Notes under the pieces: generated by a model
Told to the model about the DNA's origin: nothing
The model's input: only the letters and a program-made list of their open reading frames with translations
Database searches by the model: none
Part shown: positions 9,854-20,867 of the stretch, piece by piece
Layout: the number at the start of each line of letters is the position of its first letter
How positions within the stretch are numbered: position 1 is the first letter of the stretch
Source: Drechmeria coniospora
Taxonomy: Eukaryota > Ascomycota > Sordariomycetes > Hypocreales > Ophiocordycipitaceae
Direction: 5' to 3'
DNA: 64,000 nucleotides
Assembly (NCBI RefSeq): GCF_001625195.1
Contig: NC_054389.1
Span: 10,908,520 to 10,972,519 of the forward strand
Translations under genes and position numbers: made by a program

Positions 9854-12496
9854 TCAACTTCCGGCTCCTCCTCCTGATCCTCCTCCTCCACCGGCACCAC
9901 CGGCACCACTACCGCCTCCGCCTCCGCCGCCGCCACCACCGCTATGGAGCAGCAAGTGCGGCTTGATAAAGTCCTCATCGAGCTGGCGGAAGAGGCCGGC
10001 AGGGTCCTCGGCACTCCAGAGCTGCCTGATGGCGCCCGTGGCGGTGATGGGCGTGTGGTGGGAGCCTTCGCTGGTCGGGCTCATGAACGCGCTATCGGCC
10101 AGGGGCGGCACGCTGGAGGTGTCCCGGAAGCGAGGTGAGGGGCGAGCGGGGGGTGGGAGGTCGGACGTGTCAATGTCGCTCCCGAGCTCGGATTCCTCCA
10201 CGGCGGAGCGGCTGAGCAGGTCGGCGCGCTCGATTTCGTGCGGACTGGGGATGCCCGAGTTCCTGCGGCTCAGGCTTCGCGTTTTCCGCGTTCCGGAGCG
10301 GGCGCGAGACGCGTGCCCAGATACGTAGGCCGCGGAGCCCCGGACCTCGAGGTTGGAGAGTGCGACATGACCGTTTTTCCGAGGCTGGTAGCCCAAAGCG
10401 CTGCCTGAACGCTTCGCATGAACTCCGCCGCCGAAGGATTCAATGTCGAACTCATCGTCGCTGTCGATTTCCTCGACGACGCCGGTGCGGATGCCAAGAA
10501 TCTCGAGCATGCGGGCGGTGGTGCCGCCGAAGATGATGACGGTGAGCACGACGACGACCAAGACGGTCGCTCGGAGCGCATAGGAGTTCTCGCCCTTGAG
10601 CAGAGCCGCGAGGGCGACGCCAACGGCGCCACGGAGACCGGCCCAGAAGAGCATGGCCTGGTAGTTGTACGGCAGCTCGTCGTTGACCTCGGCGCCTCTT
10701 CTCCTGGCGCGGTAGCGAATGAACCAGTTGATGGCCCTCGAGAGAGGAAAGACGGCGACCCATCTGGCGGCGACGACGGCGCAAATGGTGACGATGATGA
10801 GCGGCGGCTGGAACTGGAGCGCATTGTCGGTGAACAAGGCGAGGCCGAGGTAGATGAAGATGAAATTTTCCGACAGCTGCGACATGACTTGAAAGATGTA
10901 TTTCGTCGTGAGCTGGGTGCGCCTCGACATGTTGAAATAGGCATAATGCTTGAGGGTGATGCCGCAGAAGAGAAGCGATACAATGCCTGCGCGTGCTTGG
11001 TAAGCGTCGGTCCGACGAGGCAGAGGGTGGGGGTAGGGTCGGAGCGTCTACCGTACCTGACATGTGAACGCCGTGGGAGAAGAAGTAGGTGGCGTAGGAG
11101 ATGAGGACGATGAGACAGCTCTCAATCTTGGGCAACCTCCGGAGATAGGTGAACTTGAGGAGCAGGGCGGTGCCGACGCCGACGATGACGCCGATGAGCA
11201 AGCTGCCAAAGAATATGAGGAGGAAGATGCCGGTGCCCTCGAAGAAGCTCAGGAACCCGTAGCTCGCAGCCTCGCCCTTGTTGTACTTTTGGGCCGTCTC
11301 GAAGATGACGATGGCGATGGCGTCGTTGAGGATGGACTCGCCAAAGATGATGGTGTACAGCTTCGGGTCGACCTTGTAGGTGTTGAAGATGGCGAGAATG
11401 GTGACGGGGTCGGTGGCGGAGAGGGTGGCGCCGACGGAGATGGCGTCGACAAAGGTCATGTCCAACGAGCCGGGAAGCATGGTGAAGAGCCAGAGGATGA
11501 GGCCGATGACGATGGCGGAGAGGAAGGTGCCGGCAAAGGCAAAGGTCAAGATGGTGCCGATGTTCCGGAAGAAGTTGGCCTGGTGGAGTTCGTAGCCGGA
11601 TGAGAGGATGATGGGCGGCAGCAGGAGGTTGAAGAAGATTTGATAGTCGAAGCTGATGAGGTTTCGAATCGAATCACCCGACGTCACGAGAAGAGTGAGG
11701 CCGACGATCATTCCTTCGCAGGCCGCGTCAGCAGAGAGCGCAGAGGGGATCCGGGACAGGATGGGCGGAGGGTAGCCCGGGCCAGGATGGGCGGAGGGTA
11801 GCCCGGGCCAGGATGGGCAGAGGGTAGCCCGGGCCAGGATGGGCAGAGGGTAGCCCGGGCCAGGATGGGCAGAGGGTAGCCCGGGCCAGGATGGGCAGAG
11901 GGTAGCCCGGGCCAGGATGGGCAGAGGGTAGCCCGGGCCAGGATGGGCAGAGGGTAGCCCGGGCCAGGATGGGCGGAGGGTAGCCCGGGCCAGGACGGAC
12001 GAACCTGCAAAGATGGAGATGACGGTCTCGTGAATGGCGGTGACCTTTTTCATCTGGAGCATGTAGCTGGTGAAGAAGGCGGCGATGAGCAGCATGATGG
12101 ATATGAAAAGGGCCCAGGCGGCAAAGAGCTCCTTTTGGGCCGAGTCACCCTCTGTTCCGCATCAGCATCCGCATCCACATCGTTGGACGGCGTCCCCGGT
12201 GGACTCGGCCTCGGGGGACACGGGGGTAACGGGGGCAATTGGGGGGAGAAGAGGGGATGGAGGAGGATGGAGGGGGATGGAGGAGGATGGAGGGGGACGG
12301 AGGGAGGTTGTCCGTCCATCGTCGAGCCAAACGCACCATCAGGGTCTACCTCCTGGGATCGTCGCGCTACGAGGCGAGTTAGCATCCTGTGCTGGCGGTC
12401 GAAGGCACGGTTGGAGAGGCGATCGAGGGAGGGAGGGAATGGCAACGCACCGAGCAGCTGGAGGCCCATGTCGGCGACGTCGGCGGAGGACAGCAT
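9854..12496 (-). CDS. nhx1: Endosomal/vacuolar Na+(K+)/H+ exchanger, Nhx1 type (CPA1)
   Basis: Five exons on the minus strand are inferred: 12451-12496, 12337-12366 (30 nt), 12005-12151, 11057-11713 and 9854-10986. All have GT-AG borders and compatible phases, giving 670 residues. The protein exchanges luminal H+ for cytosolic Na+/K+ in late endosomes or prevacuoles. Evidence includes the N-terminal helix ELFAAWALFI, the highly conserved LISFDYQIFFNLLLPPIILS, the SATDPVTILAIFN helix and the active-site FGESILNDAIAIVIFE with N204-D205. Further helices include FIYLGLALF and FWAGLRGAVGVALA. The cytosolic tail is Ser/Arg-rich and ends in a Gly/Ala/Ser tract. The first exons are short and less certain than exons 3-5. 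Intron 3 (11714-12004) contains a minisatellite and is stop-free and 291 nt long, so retention would add 97 residues. Confidence 0.9.
11751..11998. repeat. 26-bp minisatellite inside nhx1 intron 3
   Basis: Nine full 26-bp units (starting at 11751, 11777 and so on to 11959) are followed by a partial one. The plus-strand unit contains GGCCAGGATGGGCAGAGGGT, with GGGCAG/GGGCGG variation. The array fills nearly the whole intron between the donor (12004) and a short unique stretch before the acceptor (11714). It has no stop codon in the gene's direction in any frame, because the 26-nt period rotates through all three. Confidence 0.95.
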
Positions 12497-13156
12497 CGTC
12501 GCAATCTTTTTGGCGCTCACGAGCCTCTCAGGGCGACATCGGCAAGAGGTGCATGGGCTGTTGGTCGGATCGGCAGCGGCGAGGCTGGCCTGCAGCAGGG
12601 GAAGGGTGGCGGATGGATGGGTCGGGATCTGGAGGTTGAAGTAGTTGAGAAGGTGGAATGGCCGGAGCAGAGCAGAGCTGGCCTTGGGTCCGGTCCGAAT
12701 GTTGCGTTTTTGTCGACTCGTGGCGGCTGGGTGACGTGTAAAGTCTCGTGCTGCACTATCACTCCCCGTCCGTCCCAATGGGGCGAGAAGACACGGGTTC
12801 GAGGCATTTGCTGCCGAGGGTTTCCAGTACCTCCTCGTCAGCCATGGCGGCCGCGGGTGGGCAGGTACCTGGTACATGACACGCCGAACCAAGGCCGTAT
12901 CCATTTTTTCGACGGCGATGCATGTCACAGAGAGTTGAAGCATACAGCAGTAGCATGTAATACATGCATGTAGCTACTGCTCGTACACCTACAGCATCAC
13001 TACGGTACGAGCTGTCAAGTATCTTGATGTCTCTGTCGTCTCGTTTGCCCATCTGCCGACGGACGAAAGGTGTAGGAAAGACTTGCATGATTTCGTGCCA
13101 TGTGCTCTGTACTCTGTGCTGTATCCGTTGGCGTACGGAGAGCACCAGATAGGCTA
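12497..13156. other. Upstream region of nhx1
   Basis: This is the likely promoter and 5' UTR of nhx1. A minus-strand frame continues upstream of the proposed ATG without a conserved sequence or further start in phase, so the start at 12496 was kept. Nothing else is supported. Confidence 0.4.
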
Positions 13157-13480
13157 GTACCAAGTAAAGTACAGTACTGTATTAATTAGTTGATACCTAG
13201 TAGTTATCCAAAGCACGGAGTACTGTACTCACGTGCATATCAGGACATGTAGTTGTAAGTATGTAGTATGTAAATACGTACGCCGTACAAGTAGTTGCAT
13301 GTGCACATAAGTAAGTACGGAGTACAGTGCAGTGCAGTGCAGTACAGTACATGTAATACATGTAAGTGAATGCAAGTACAAAGTGCAGAGTACACATGAT
13401 CCCGTTGTACTGTACATTGCTCCGTAGTGCATTGGGTATCGGATCTCACCATGTACTCCGTACTTGGCGGTACAAGTTTA
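13157..13480. repeat. GTAC-rich intergenic island 2
   Basis: Dense overlap of GTAC words is seen, including GTACGGAGTAC near 13317, GTACTCCGTAC near 13452, and GTGCAGTGCAGTACAGTAC runs. Short minus-strand frames only translate the repeats. Confidence 0.85.
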
Positions 13481-14310
13481 GGTATTAGATTCTTTTCGCC
13501 CTTTCATATTCGACCTCGTACCATGGGTATTATTACCGAATTAAAAGAATGTATCATGCACATTCATTCACCCAGTTCTCGTCGGATCCGGCGCCAAGCA
13601 GCCAAGGCCATCTGTCCTTCCGACATGGCTACGCCTCCTTGCAAGGGTACAAGGGACAACAATGGGACGAAAGAACAACAGGATGAAGAAATCGCCGGTG
13701 AATGATGGATCTTGGCCATGGCCGACGGGCTATTGTAGACACGTAGCGACGTTTGGCGCGAACCGCGCTACAGCGCGTGCTAGGTCATGCATGGTTAGCA
13801 GGCGGCAGCTTGGGCGGGGTGAAGAACGTCAAGCTTGATGGATACCAACGCATGTACTCGCTACATGTCCACACGTAGCACGCGCTCACCCAAGTAAGTA
13901 CTTGTACTCCATACTTGTACGGAGCAATAATGACTCTGCGCTGGCGCGGGCAAGCATTGCGGGCATGCAGGGTGTTTGATACCTGCTGTATTACTTACTG
14001 TAGGCACTAGCAGAGGGACCTTGGCCAACGGCAGCCGGGACTTGTTCCCTTCAAATCAATCAAAGCAATCATCAATCGCCTTCCCGCAGACGCCAGCGCG
14101 CCATCCAGCCACCACCAGCCGTATCTTGGGCCACAATCTCCGATCGACATCCGCACGGCAGCTTCAAACGAGACCACGCCACGTTCGCGAAGATTCCATT
14201 CCACTCGACGGCAACTCTCCTTCGTCCGAGAACTCGGGAATAACAACCCACCCGATGAACGCGGCCCTCGTGACGGCATCCCGGAGGAGGCAGCAGCGTC
14301 GACGTCAATA
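13481..14310. other. Intergenic region upstream of arl3
   Basis: Mostly unique sequence, with a small GTAC patch near 13890-13925. The last 250 bases before the arl3 start are GC-richer and probably 5' UTR. The frame 13976-14311 has no recognised features. Confidence 0.4.
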
Positions 14311-15088
14311 ATGTACCACCTCTGCAAGGGCCTGTATCTCTACGCGACGAGCAAAGAAGGTCAGTCGCTCCGTCGGCCGAGCCTCGGTTCCCTTCCGCTC
14401 CATCGAGCGAGCGAGCCTGCGCTCCTCTCCCCTCTGCGTTCAAGTCGGGACGATGACGTGGTGCAAGCGCTGACGGCTGGCGTCTCCCCTCGCAGAATAC
14501 TCCGTCATCCTCCTCGGCCTCGACAATGCGGGAAAGACGACGTTCCACGAGCAGGTCAAGGCCCTCTTCAACCCCAGCGGCCCCGAGGCCAAGCTCAAGA
14601 CGGTGCCGACGGTCGGCCAGAACGTGTCGACCATCAGCCTGCCCGACATGTACCTCAAGCTGTGGGACGTCGGCGGCCAGCACTCGCTGCGCAACCTGTG
14701 GCAGAGCTACTACGCGAGCTGCCACGCCATCGTCTTCATCATCGACAGCACCGACATCGGCGACGGCACCCTCGAGCACGACAACAGCTCGGGCCGGCTC
14801 GACGAGTGCTGCCTCGTCCTCGAGGACGTCCTGCAGCACTCGGAGACCGAGGGCGTGCCGCTGCTGATCCTCGCCAACAAGCAGGACCGCGAGGACTGCG
14901 TCGAGACCATCCGTATCAAGGAGGGGCTCGTCAAGCGCGTCATGGAGGGCGACAAGGCCGCGAGCATCCGCGACTCGCGGGTGCTGGCCATGAGCGCCCT
15001 GACCGGCGACGGCGTGAGGGAAGCCGTCGATTGGGTGCGGACCCGGGTCCAGTGGAACAAGGAGTCCAGGCCGCCCCTCATGCGGTAG
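14311..15088 (+). CDS. arl3: Arf-like small GTPase Arl3/ARFRP1 type
   Basis: Two exons (14311-14359 and 14496-15088) with a GT-AG intron give 213 residues. Arl3 (ARFRP1 in animals) acts at the trans-Golgi, where it recruits Arl1 and its golgin effectors. The start MYHLCKGLYLYATSKE lacks the Gly2 of myristoylated Arfs; the aromatic residue at position 2 fits the NatC-acetylated N-terminus known for Arl3/ARFRP1, which docks on Sys1. Nucleotide motifs are G1 GLDNAGKTT (about 24-32), G3 WDVGGQ, G4 NKQD and G5 SAL. The protein is slightly longer than yeast Arl3 (198 aa), partly from an acidic insertion near GTLEHDNSSGR. The gene converges on rrp45. Confidence 0.93.
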
Positions 15089-15309
15089 TCGACCGGTCCG
15101 GGTCGACCGGTCCGGGTCGCGACCATGAGCCAGGGCACGGGGGACATGTCGTTTGGCACGGCGTCTCGGAGACATACTGATGGTTTTGGTCCCCATCGTC
15201 GTTGCGTCGTTGCGTCGTCGACGTTCTTGGGTTGGCCCGCCTTCGACATGCAGCAGCCGCGTTCTCCCCATCGCTTGGGCTCGCCTGGGTTCGGTTGGGT
15301 TGAGTTGGT

Positions 15310-15336
15310 GGGTTGGGTTGGGTTGGGTTGGGGGGG
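15310..15336 (+). repeat. G-quadruplex-capable GGGTT tract
   Basis: Five G tracts of at least three bases are separated by TT loops, ending in a run of seven G, between the converging arl3 and rrp45 genes. The unit is GGGTT, not the fungal telomere TTAGGG. Confidence 0.85.
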
Positions 15337-15422
15337 TATCATCATGCCTCATTCTTGATCTACGGTAACAATGCGTGCGCCGCCTCCGTCATGCAATCCG
15401 TGCCTCTGCTTTCCGCTCCTGC

Positions 15423-16371
15423 CTACCGTTCGTTTTCGGCCGTGAGCTCTGCCATGAGCCCGCCCTTGTCTCGGCGCTTCGCATCTTGGGCCAGCTTCGC
15501 GTCGACGAGGTCGGACAGGTCCTTGGACTTGGCGAGCGCCGTCCGGGCGCACTGGACAAACACCGGCGCGTCGATGTCGCTGCCGCCGAGCTTGGAGACC
15601 TGGCAGATCTCGCCGTGCTTGTTGAGGCTAAAGGTGCAGCTGCTGATGCGAAGCTGCTCCTCGAGCCAGTTCGTGTCGAGCAGCGCCGTCTCGCCGTCGT
15701 CGCCAAAGTAGCTGAAGGTGACGCAAAAGGGCGAGTGCAGCCAGCTCAGCGCCACCGGCTCCCTCTCGGCGGCCGTGTAGATGGTCAGGGCCTCGCCCTC
15801 GATGCTCGTTTCGGGCTTGCGGAAGTGGCGCAGGCCGGCGATGACGGCCAGGCAGGCGGCGTCGACGAGGTTCCCGTCGTGGGTGAGGACGTGCAGGTCG
15901 ACGCGGACGGCCCAGCACTTTTGGCCGGCGATGAGGCACAGCGACTCGGTGTCGAGGGCACCCGAGCGCCGTATCGTCTTCTCGAGCGTGCGCGAGAGGA
16001 GCACCTCTTCCTCCGTCGGCCGGTTGACCTCGAACGAGGGCGCCATCATCGGGCTGAGCTCGGATGTGATGGTGAAGATGCCGTCAAAGGGCCGGTCGGC
16101 GTAGGGAACCGTCACTTCGGCCGAGACGTTGGCGACGACTCTGCCGGCGGCCGGCCGTCAGACGGGGTCCCCAAGGCCAAGATTGAATTCAAAATCGGCG
16201 TACGTACCTCGTCTTGCCACATTGGACCTCTGCCATGCCAAAGTCATGGCCGAATGTGAGGTCGATGGACCGGAACTGATCGAATTTGCGATTGTCCAGC
16301 CGCAGGCCTTCCTCGAGCGCCTTCAACACAAACGTCTTCTCCGCGAGAGACGGCTCCGCTTCTCGTGGCAT
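15423..16371 (-). CDS. rrp45: Exosome complex subunit Rrp45 (RNase PH-like)
   Basis: Two minus-strand exons (16208-16371 and 15423-16140) with a GT-AG intron give 293 residues. Rrp45 is one of six RNase PH-like ring subunits of the RNA exosome, acting in nuclear and cytoplasmic 3'-5' RNA processing without its own catalytic activity in eukaryotes. Signature blocks are LDNRKFDQFRSIDLTFG in exon 1 and, across the splice, VVANVSAEVTVPYADRPFDG. ALDTESLCLIAGQKCWAVRV and the LTHDGNLVDAACLAVIAGL segment follow. The start MPREAEPSLAEKTFVLKALE at 16371 matches the family start; the frame is open further upstream but not conserved-looking there. The long plus-strand frame 15375-16259 is a shadow. Confidence 0.93.
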
Positions 16372-17839
16372 GGCGGGCAAAAGGATTGGCCCGGCTCTGA
16401 TAAGAATGCCACCTGATGGAGGAAGCTCAACGGCGGCCAGCTGTTGGATCTGTTGAGTGCTTATGGCCGTGATGGATGGATGGGTGGGGTTGGATGAATG
16501 GGTGATGGAAAATTCTGCCGGGCGGTGACTGCATTTGGCCTCTGCCCCCGCCAGCGTCGTTGATGTTTTGTTGCACCAAACCAGCCACAAAAAATGGGCG
16601 CCACAGTCAATGTGGCTGGACTTGGTAGGTGCTATTTGCGATATGTTTCCATTTGTGCCGCCGGTCTGTCTGTCCGTCTGGCTGGTCCAGTCCCATGCAG
16701 GAACCGATCGGATCTACCAGGATTCAACTCCAAACCTTCAACGTCCAACGCGCAAGATTCGTTCGTTTGTTCGTTCGTTCCTCTCATGCTCGTGGCTAAA
16801 TCAAAGGTCCAGGTCATTTGGAGTTGCAAATGGCCGCGCCCTTTCACATGGGCACCCATCTCGGCGCTGAAGAGGAACGATTTTTGTTCCTGTACACCCG
16901 CACTCGATGCGTAGCCAGGTGCCTCAGGACTTTTCGAACACGCTCTCCCGGGCCTATACTAGAGCCTGTCGGCGTTACGAACCGCCGACTGCGTTGACCG
17001 TCTGGCGGACCATGAAGAAAGCGACGGTGCGGCACCAAGAACGAGCGCCAAGTCAGGCGGTCATCGAAGTACCGTGTTATGAACCTCGTTTCTTTCACAA
17101 CCCATCTTGCTCCCGCGTTTGCTTCCGCATCCTGTCCCGGTAGCCTCGAGCAGCCGGATCGCACCACCAGCAGCGTGCACGGTTGTGACTTGCTTCCATT
17201 CCTTGCCGGCCCGTACAATTTTGTGGCATCGCCCTCGAAGGCTCCAACATGCATACATGACTGGCGCTCCCACTCAGACAAGAGGTCAATCTCAAGACGC
17301 ACTCACCATCATGCTCACGCCTTTGCACAAGTCGAACACGTGCGGCCTTGACAGGCATACAATTCCTTCGTTCAAGACATCATGAGCGTTGCCGCCATGC
17401 CGTCGCGCCATGACCATCTAGGACGCTCGCGCTCTGGCGAAGGCCTATGATGCAACTCGAAAGCCAAGCATCTATCTGTGCCCTCACATGCACTCTCGAT
17501 CGGCACGTGGAGACCATTTCGTCGTCATGCGCCAGAACCCTTGATGAGACAGGTTCAGCTCGCGAGCGTTGTTGTCACTGATTCATGTAGAGGTGGACAT
17601 GTGCCTCGTGCTGAAACGCAGAAGATTGGGCGATGAACGTCTGTTGTCGACTATGGCACAATTTTGGCAGCCATGTTCGTCTCCAAACTGAAATAATACT
17701 CGGCAACTGCTGCACTTGCGGAAATGAAGGCAGTTTTGGAAGGATTGGATTTTAGCATGAATGGCATGTGCGGCTAGCGATCTGTCTGGCCACTCGCCGA
17801 CGCCGACGAAACCACGTTTTGGCGACACCTACTCAAGCA
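16372..17839. other. Intergenic region without supported genes
   Basis: Unique sequence of moderate GC. Several short frames occur on both strands (for example 16844-17302 -, 17079-17351 +) but none shows a domain, a signal peptide or good coding character. The first 200 bases should include the rrp45 promoter. Confidence 0.4.
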
Positions 17840-18130
17840 CAGTACTTACATGCAAGTACGTTCAGTAGTACAAGTATTACCTACTGGATCTTCCTACGGC
17901 GTCAGGTAACTATCCATTGATTGCAACTCCGTACGGAGTACTCCGTGAGCTTTGCCCAATCGATGGTTGCCCTCATTTGTGAGTAAGTACTCCTTAAGTG
18001 ACCATCCGCTTGCTGAGTACATACTTGTAATTACCATACCTGTGCCGCCATGCCTGCTCCGTACTCGCGGTCGACTTACTCGCATTCCCATTACTTGCAC
18101 CGCGCCTGACATAAGAAGCTGGCCCAACTA
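17840..18130. repeat. GTAC-rich intergenic island 3
   Basis: Scattered GTAC words occur, including the tandem palindrome ACTCCGTACGGAGTACTCCG near 17926-17946. Confidence 0.75.
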
Positions 18131-18539
18131 CCAAAGTGTGCGGAAATATACTGTACAGTCATCTCAATGGCAACTGCCCGCTTGGCAACCAAGTCGGACG
18201 ACAGCCATCAACTCCATGTGTCATGCATCATGTACTGCACAACTATGGTGCGACGCTACTACAGTTGTCCGATCCCTTGCCTCGATTGGACAACCCAACT
18301 GGAAACCTGGCCACGAAAGGCTGGCTATTCGTGAAGAAAGGAGCTGCTTTTCTGCTCTCGGCAACCATCAGCGCCAAAGGCTTTGCCTGTCCTGCGTGCG
18401 ATCCCCCTATTTTGGGTGTTGCGAGCATGCAGGACACGACTTGCATTCAATAGTCAACTTTCTCGGCGAGACACTATCAGCAGAGGTGGTGAGAGGTCCT
18501 CGTGAAGAGCATCAGAATTAGGTAATAACTCGCATCCAC

Positions 18540-19270
18540 CTACAAGTACCAGGAAGCAAGTAATACTCCGTAGAGTTCCACTATTTCTGCTACTGTCACT
18601 AAGTACCAATGCACGTGCTTACTCCGTACTGTACTGGCAAGTACTGTGATTAAATAAGTACTTGCAACTACTTGCACTCCGTGGGTGCACTGTAAGTACG
18701 GTGCGAGTACGCGTACGATTAAGTACATCTACGTTGTAAGTATGCACTGTAAGTAAGTATAAGAAAGTGCGGAGAAAGTACGGAGAACTGTACGGGGTAT
18801 TACTTACTTACTTACAGTCACTCGATTGCAGGAGAGCCAAGTGCCAAGGTGGAATCTGCTGTCGCCAATACCTGCACCCCAAAGTGCAGTTGTACTTACT
18901 GCAAGAAAGTAGAGAACTTACCTAGTACCTGTTATAGCACGGAGTACGGAGTCCTCCGTACGCAGTAATAGTCGTCTCGTAAGTAATTACTGTACAGTAC
19001 AAAGTTGGACTACAGTACCTTGGTACAAGTACAAGGACAAGTACGAAGTAATACAAGTACATGTACTTACTCGCACAGGTGAAGGAAGAACTTGTACTTG
19101 TACTTGCAAGTACTGTTCAGCATGTAATACTCTAAGTATGGAGAGTTTCACATGAGTTACGGAATATTACTCCATACTGCCATTGTAAGTACATGCTCAT
19201 GCGAGTGGGTGTACATGTACTTGTTCTTAATGTACTTAATATACATGTACTTACTCCGTACTTGGTACCT
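18540..19270. repeat. GTAC-rich intergenic island 4
   Basis: One of the densest islands: AAGTACTTAC, ACTCCGTAC, GTACTTGTACTTGTACTTGC and TACTTACTTACTTAC words overlap almost continuously. It lies upstream of the secreted-protein gene at 19659. Confidence 0.85.
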
Positions 19271-19658
19271 TGAAAACCCAACCTTTGGAACTTGGCAATG
19301 GTACGGTTACCTCAGTCTCTGTACCCACTCGCTTCCCGGCTCGTCTACGCCCGATAATTGCACGGCATGAATAATGAGAACCTCGCAATTACTCGCATCT
19401 CATCGCATAGTTTGCTGTACTTATGCTGTCTGATGAGTTCCGGTATTCGGAACAACGCGTAAGCTCAAAGGACACTGGAGAGAATATTTACCGTGGTTTG
19501 TTCTACAACATAAGGAGGGCAGCATGCCCCGACCTTCCGAGGTAGCATCCGTCCCTTCCAGTTGTCAACTCGCCATTTCCAGCGGAAACGATCGCCATAC
19601 TGTATCAAACTGATAGGCAGCTTTACCGGTCGTCGGCATTCGAAAAACTGTTGTCAAA

Positions 19659-20867
19659 ATGAGGTCAACCTTCCTCCTTGTCGCATCTCTTCTTGGTGCT
19701 CTGGCTGTGCCAGTGGGTACGTTGGTCAAGACTGTCACCGCGACGATGGAACTAATATGGTGCAGATGTGGTCACTGCCGACGAGGAGGCAGACTTTTAT
19801 CGGGGAGATTACGATGCTCACCCGAAAGAACTGAAACCGGTTTACGAGGGAATCGTCCGCAGACGTGGATTGTCCAAAAACCTGAACTGCACCTTCAACG
19901 ATCACTACTTCGTGTCCGATTGCATATTGTTGGATGACGTAACCAACACATTCGATCGCTTGGCACTTCGAGTCCATATGTACGACCGCAACACTTCTGG
20001 AACGCCGGAAAAAATCTATGGCACCTTTTCCCCGGATACGGGTTTTCATGCCAGTAATCCTCAAGTCCATATGCTGTTCGACGCTCCTGTGCCCGGCGCT
20101 GCCAAGGTAGTTGAAATAGATATGGAGAAGCAGTTCGGCGTGAAGGTAGCGCCCATCAGCAGCATCTCACAATACCAGATACTGCAAGCGATCCACACTG
20201 ATGTCCTTTTGGACGAGAATAGGTATGAGATCGAAGGTAAGCCATTCATTCCATCGCATGCATTTCCATAGCCGACGCATCCAACTTATCCTTGTAGCTT
20301 TCGTTTTCGAGATTCATCACGTCCAATCGAACACGATTTTGAGAAATGAAGTCGAAGCGCCCTGCTTCGACTGTTTGAAAAAGTTTCCTTCGAAGAAGGT
20401 GTTAGACAGCGAAACCATCAACGGCGTGTTATACCCAGTCTGGAAGCATCCTCTGGAGCTGAAGGAGTGGACGGTCCGCGAGCGACTGTATCGTAAGTCA
20501 GCAGCAGCCACGGCGCGCTCCCCCCCATGCTCCTCTTCCGCAATCCCTTCGATTCTTGGGGTCTTCCCAGATGGCGCCCATATGTGTTTTCATCCTTCAA
20601 CCTAAACCATCTAGCTAACACGCGTGTAGCGGGGACCATGCACACCTCCGGGCCTTGCTTGCCTGTAAGTGTGGCCTATTCTTCCATACCATCATTACGC
20701 TACATTTACTAACCCTTCGACATAGAAAACCTTTAACCAGGTACGAGTGTTGACGTTTTTTTTCTGCTTCTTCCTCGCACAGCTTTTCATGTTCTAATGC
20801 CCTGTAGCGAAAATGCGATCGTGACCCAATCTATCACGGATACCCGCCGGTTTTGGCCGTGGCCTAA
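19659..20867 (+). CDS. Cysteine-containing secreted protein, candidate effector, function unknown
   Basis: A six-exon model is inferred: 19659-19716, 19766-20236, 20298-20492, 20630-20664, 20726-20740 and 20808-20867. Every junction is GT-AG and phases agree, giving 277 residues. The N-terminus MRSTFLLVASLLGALAVP is a clear signal peptide. Six cysteines follow in the mature part (CTF, DCI, CFDC, GPC, RKC), with sequons NCT and NTS, so an extracellular disulfide-bonded glycoprotein is likely. No family was recognised. Its codon use is visibly more A/T-rich than neighbouring genes. Exon 5 is only 15 nt and symmetrical, so skipping it stays in frame. It lies alone between two repeat-rich spacers. 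The two smallest exons are the least certain part of the model. Confidence 0.65.

Noticed and set aside
11708..12010. 100-residue minus-strand frame in the nhx1 minisatellite as a separate small protein
   Set aside because: The 26-bp period is stop-free in all frames, so openness carries no evidence of coding; flanking exons show it is intronic.
15302..15336. Telomere-like repeat
   Set aside because: The unit is GGGTT, not TTAGGG, and it lies between two ordinary genes.
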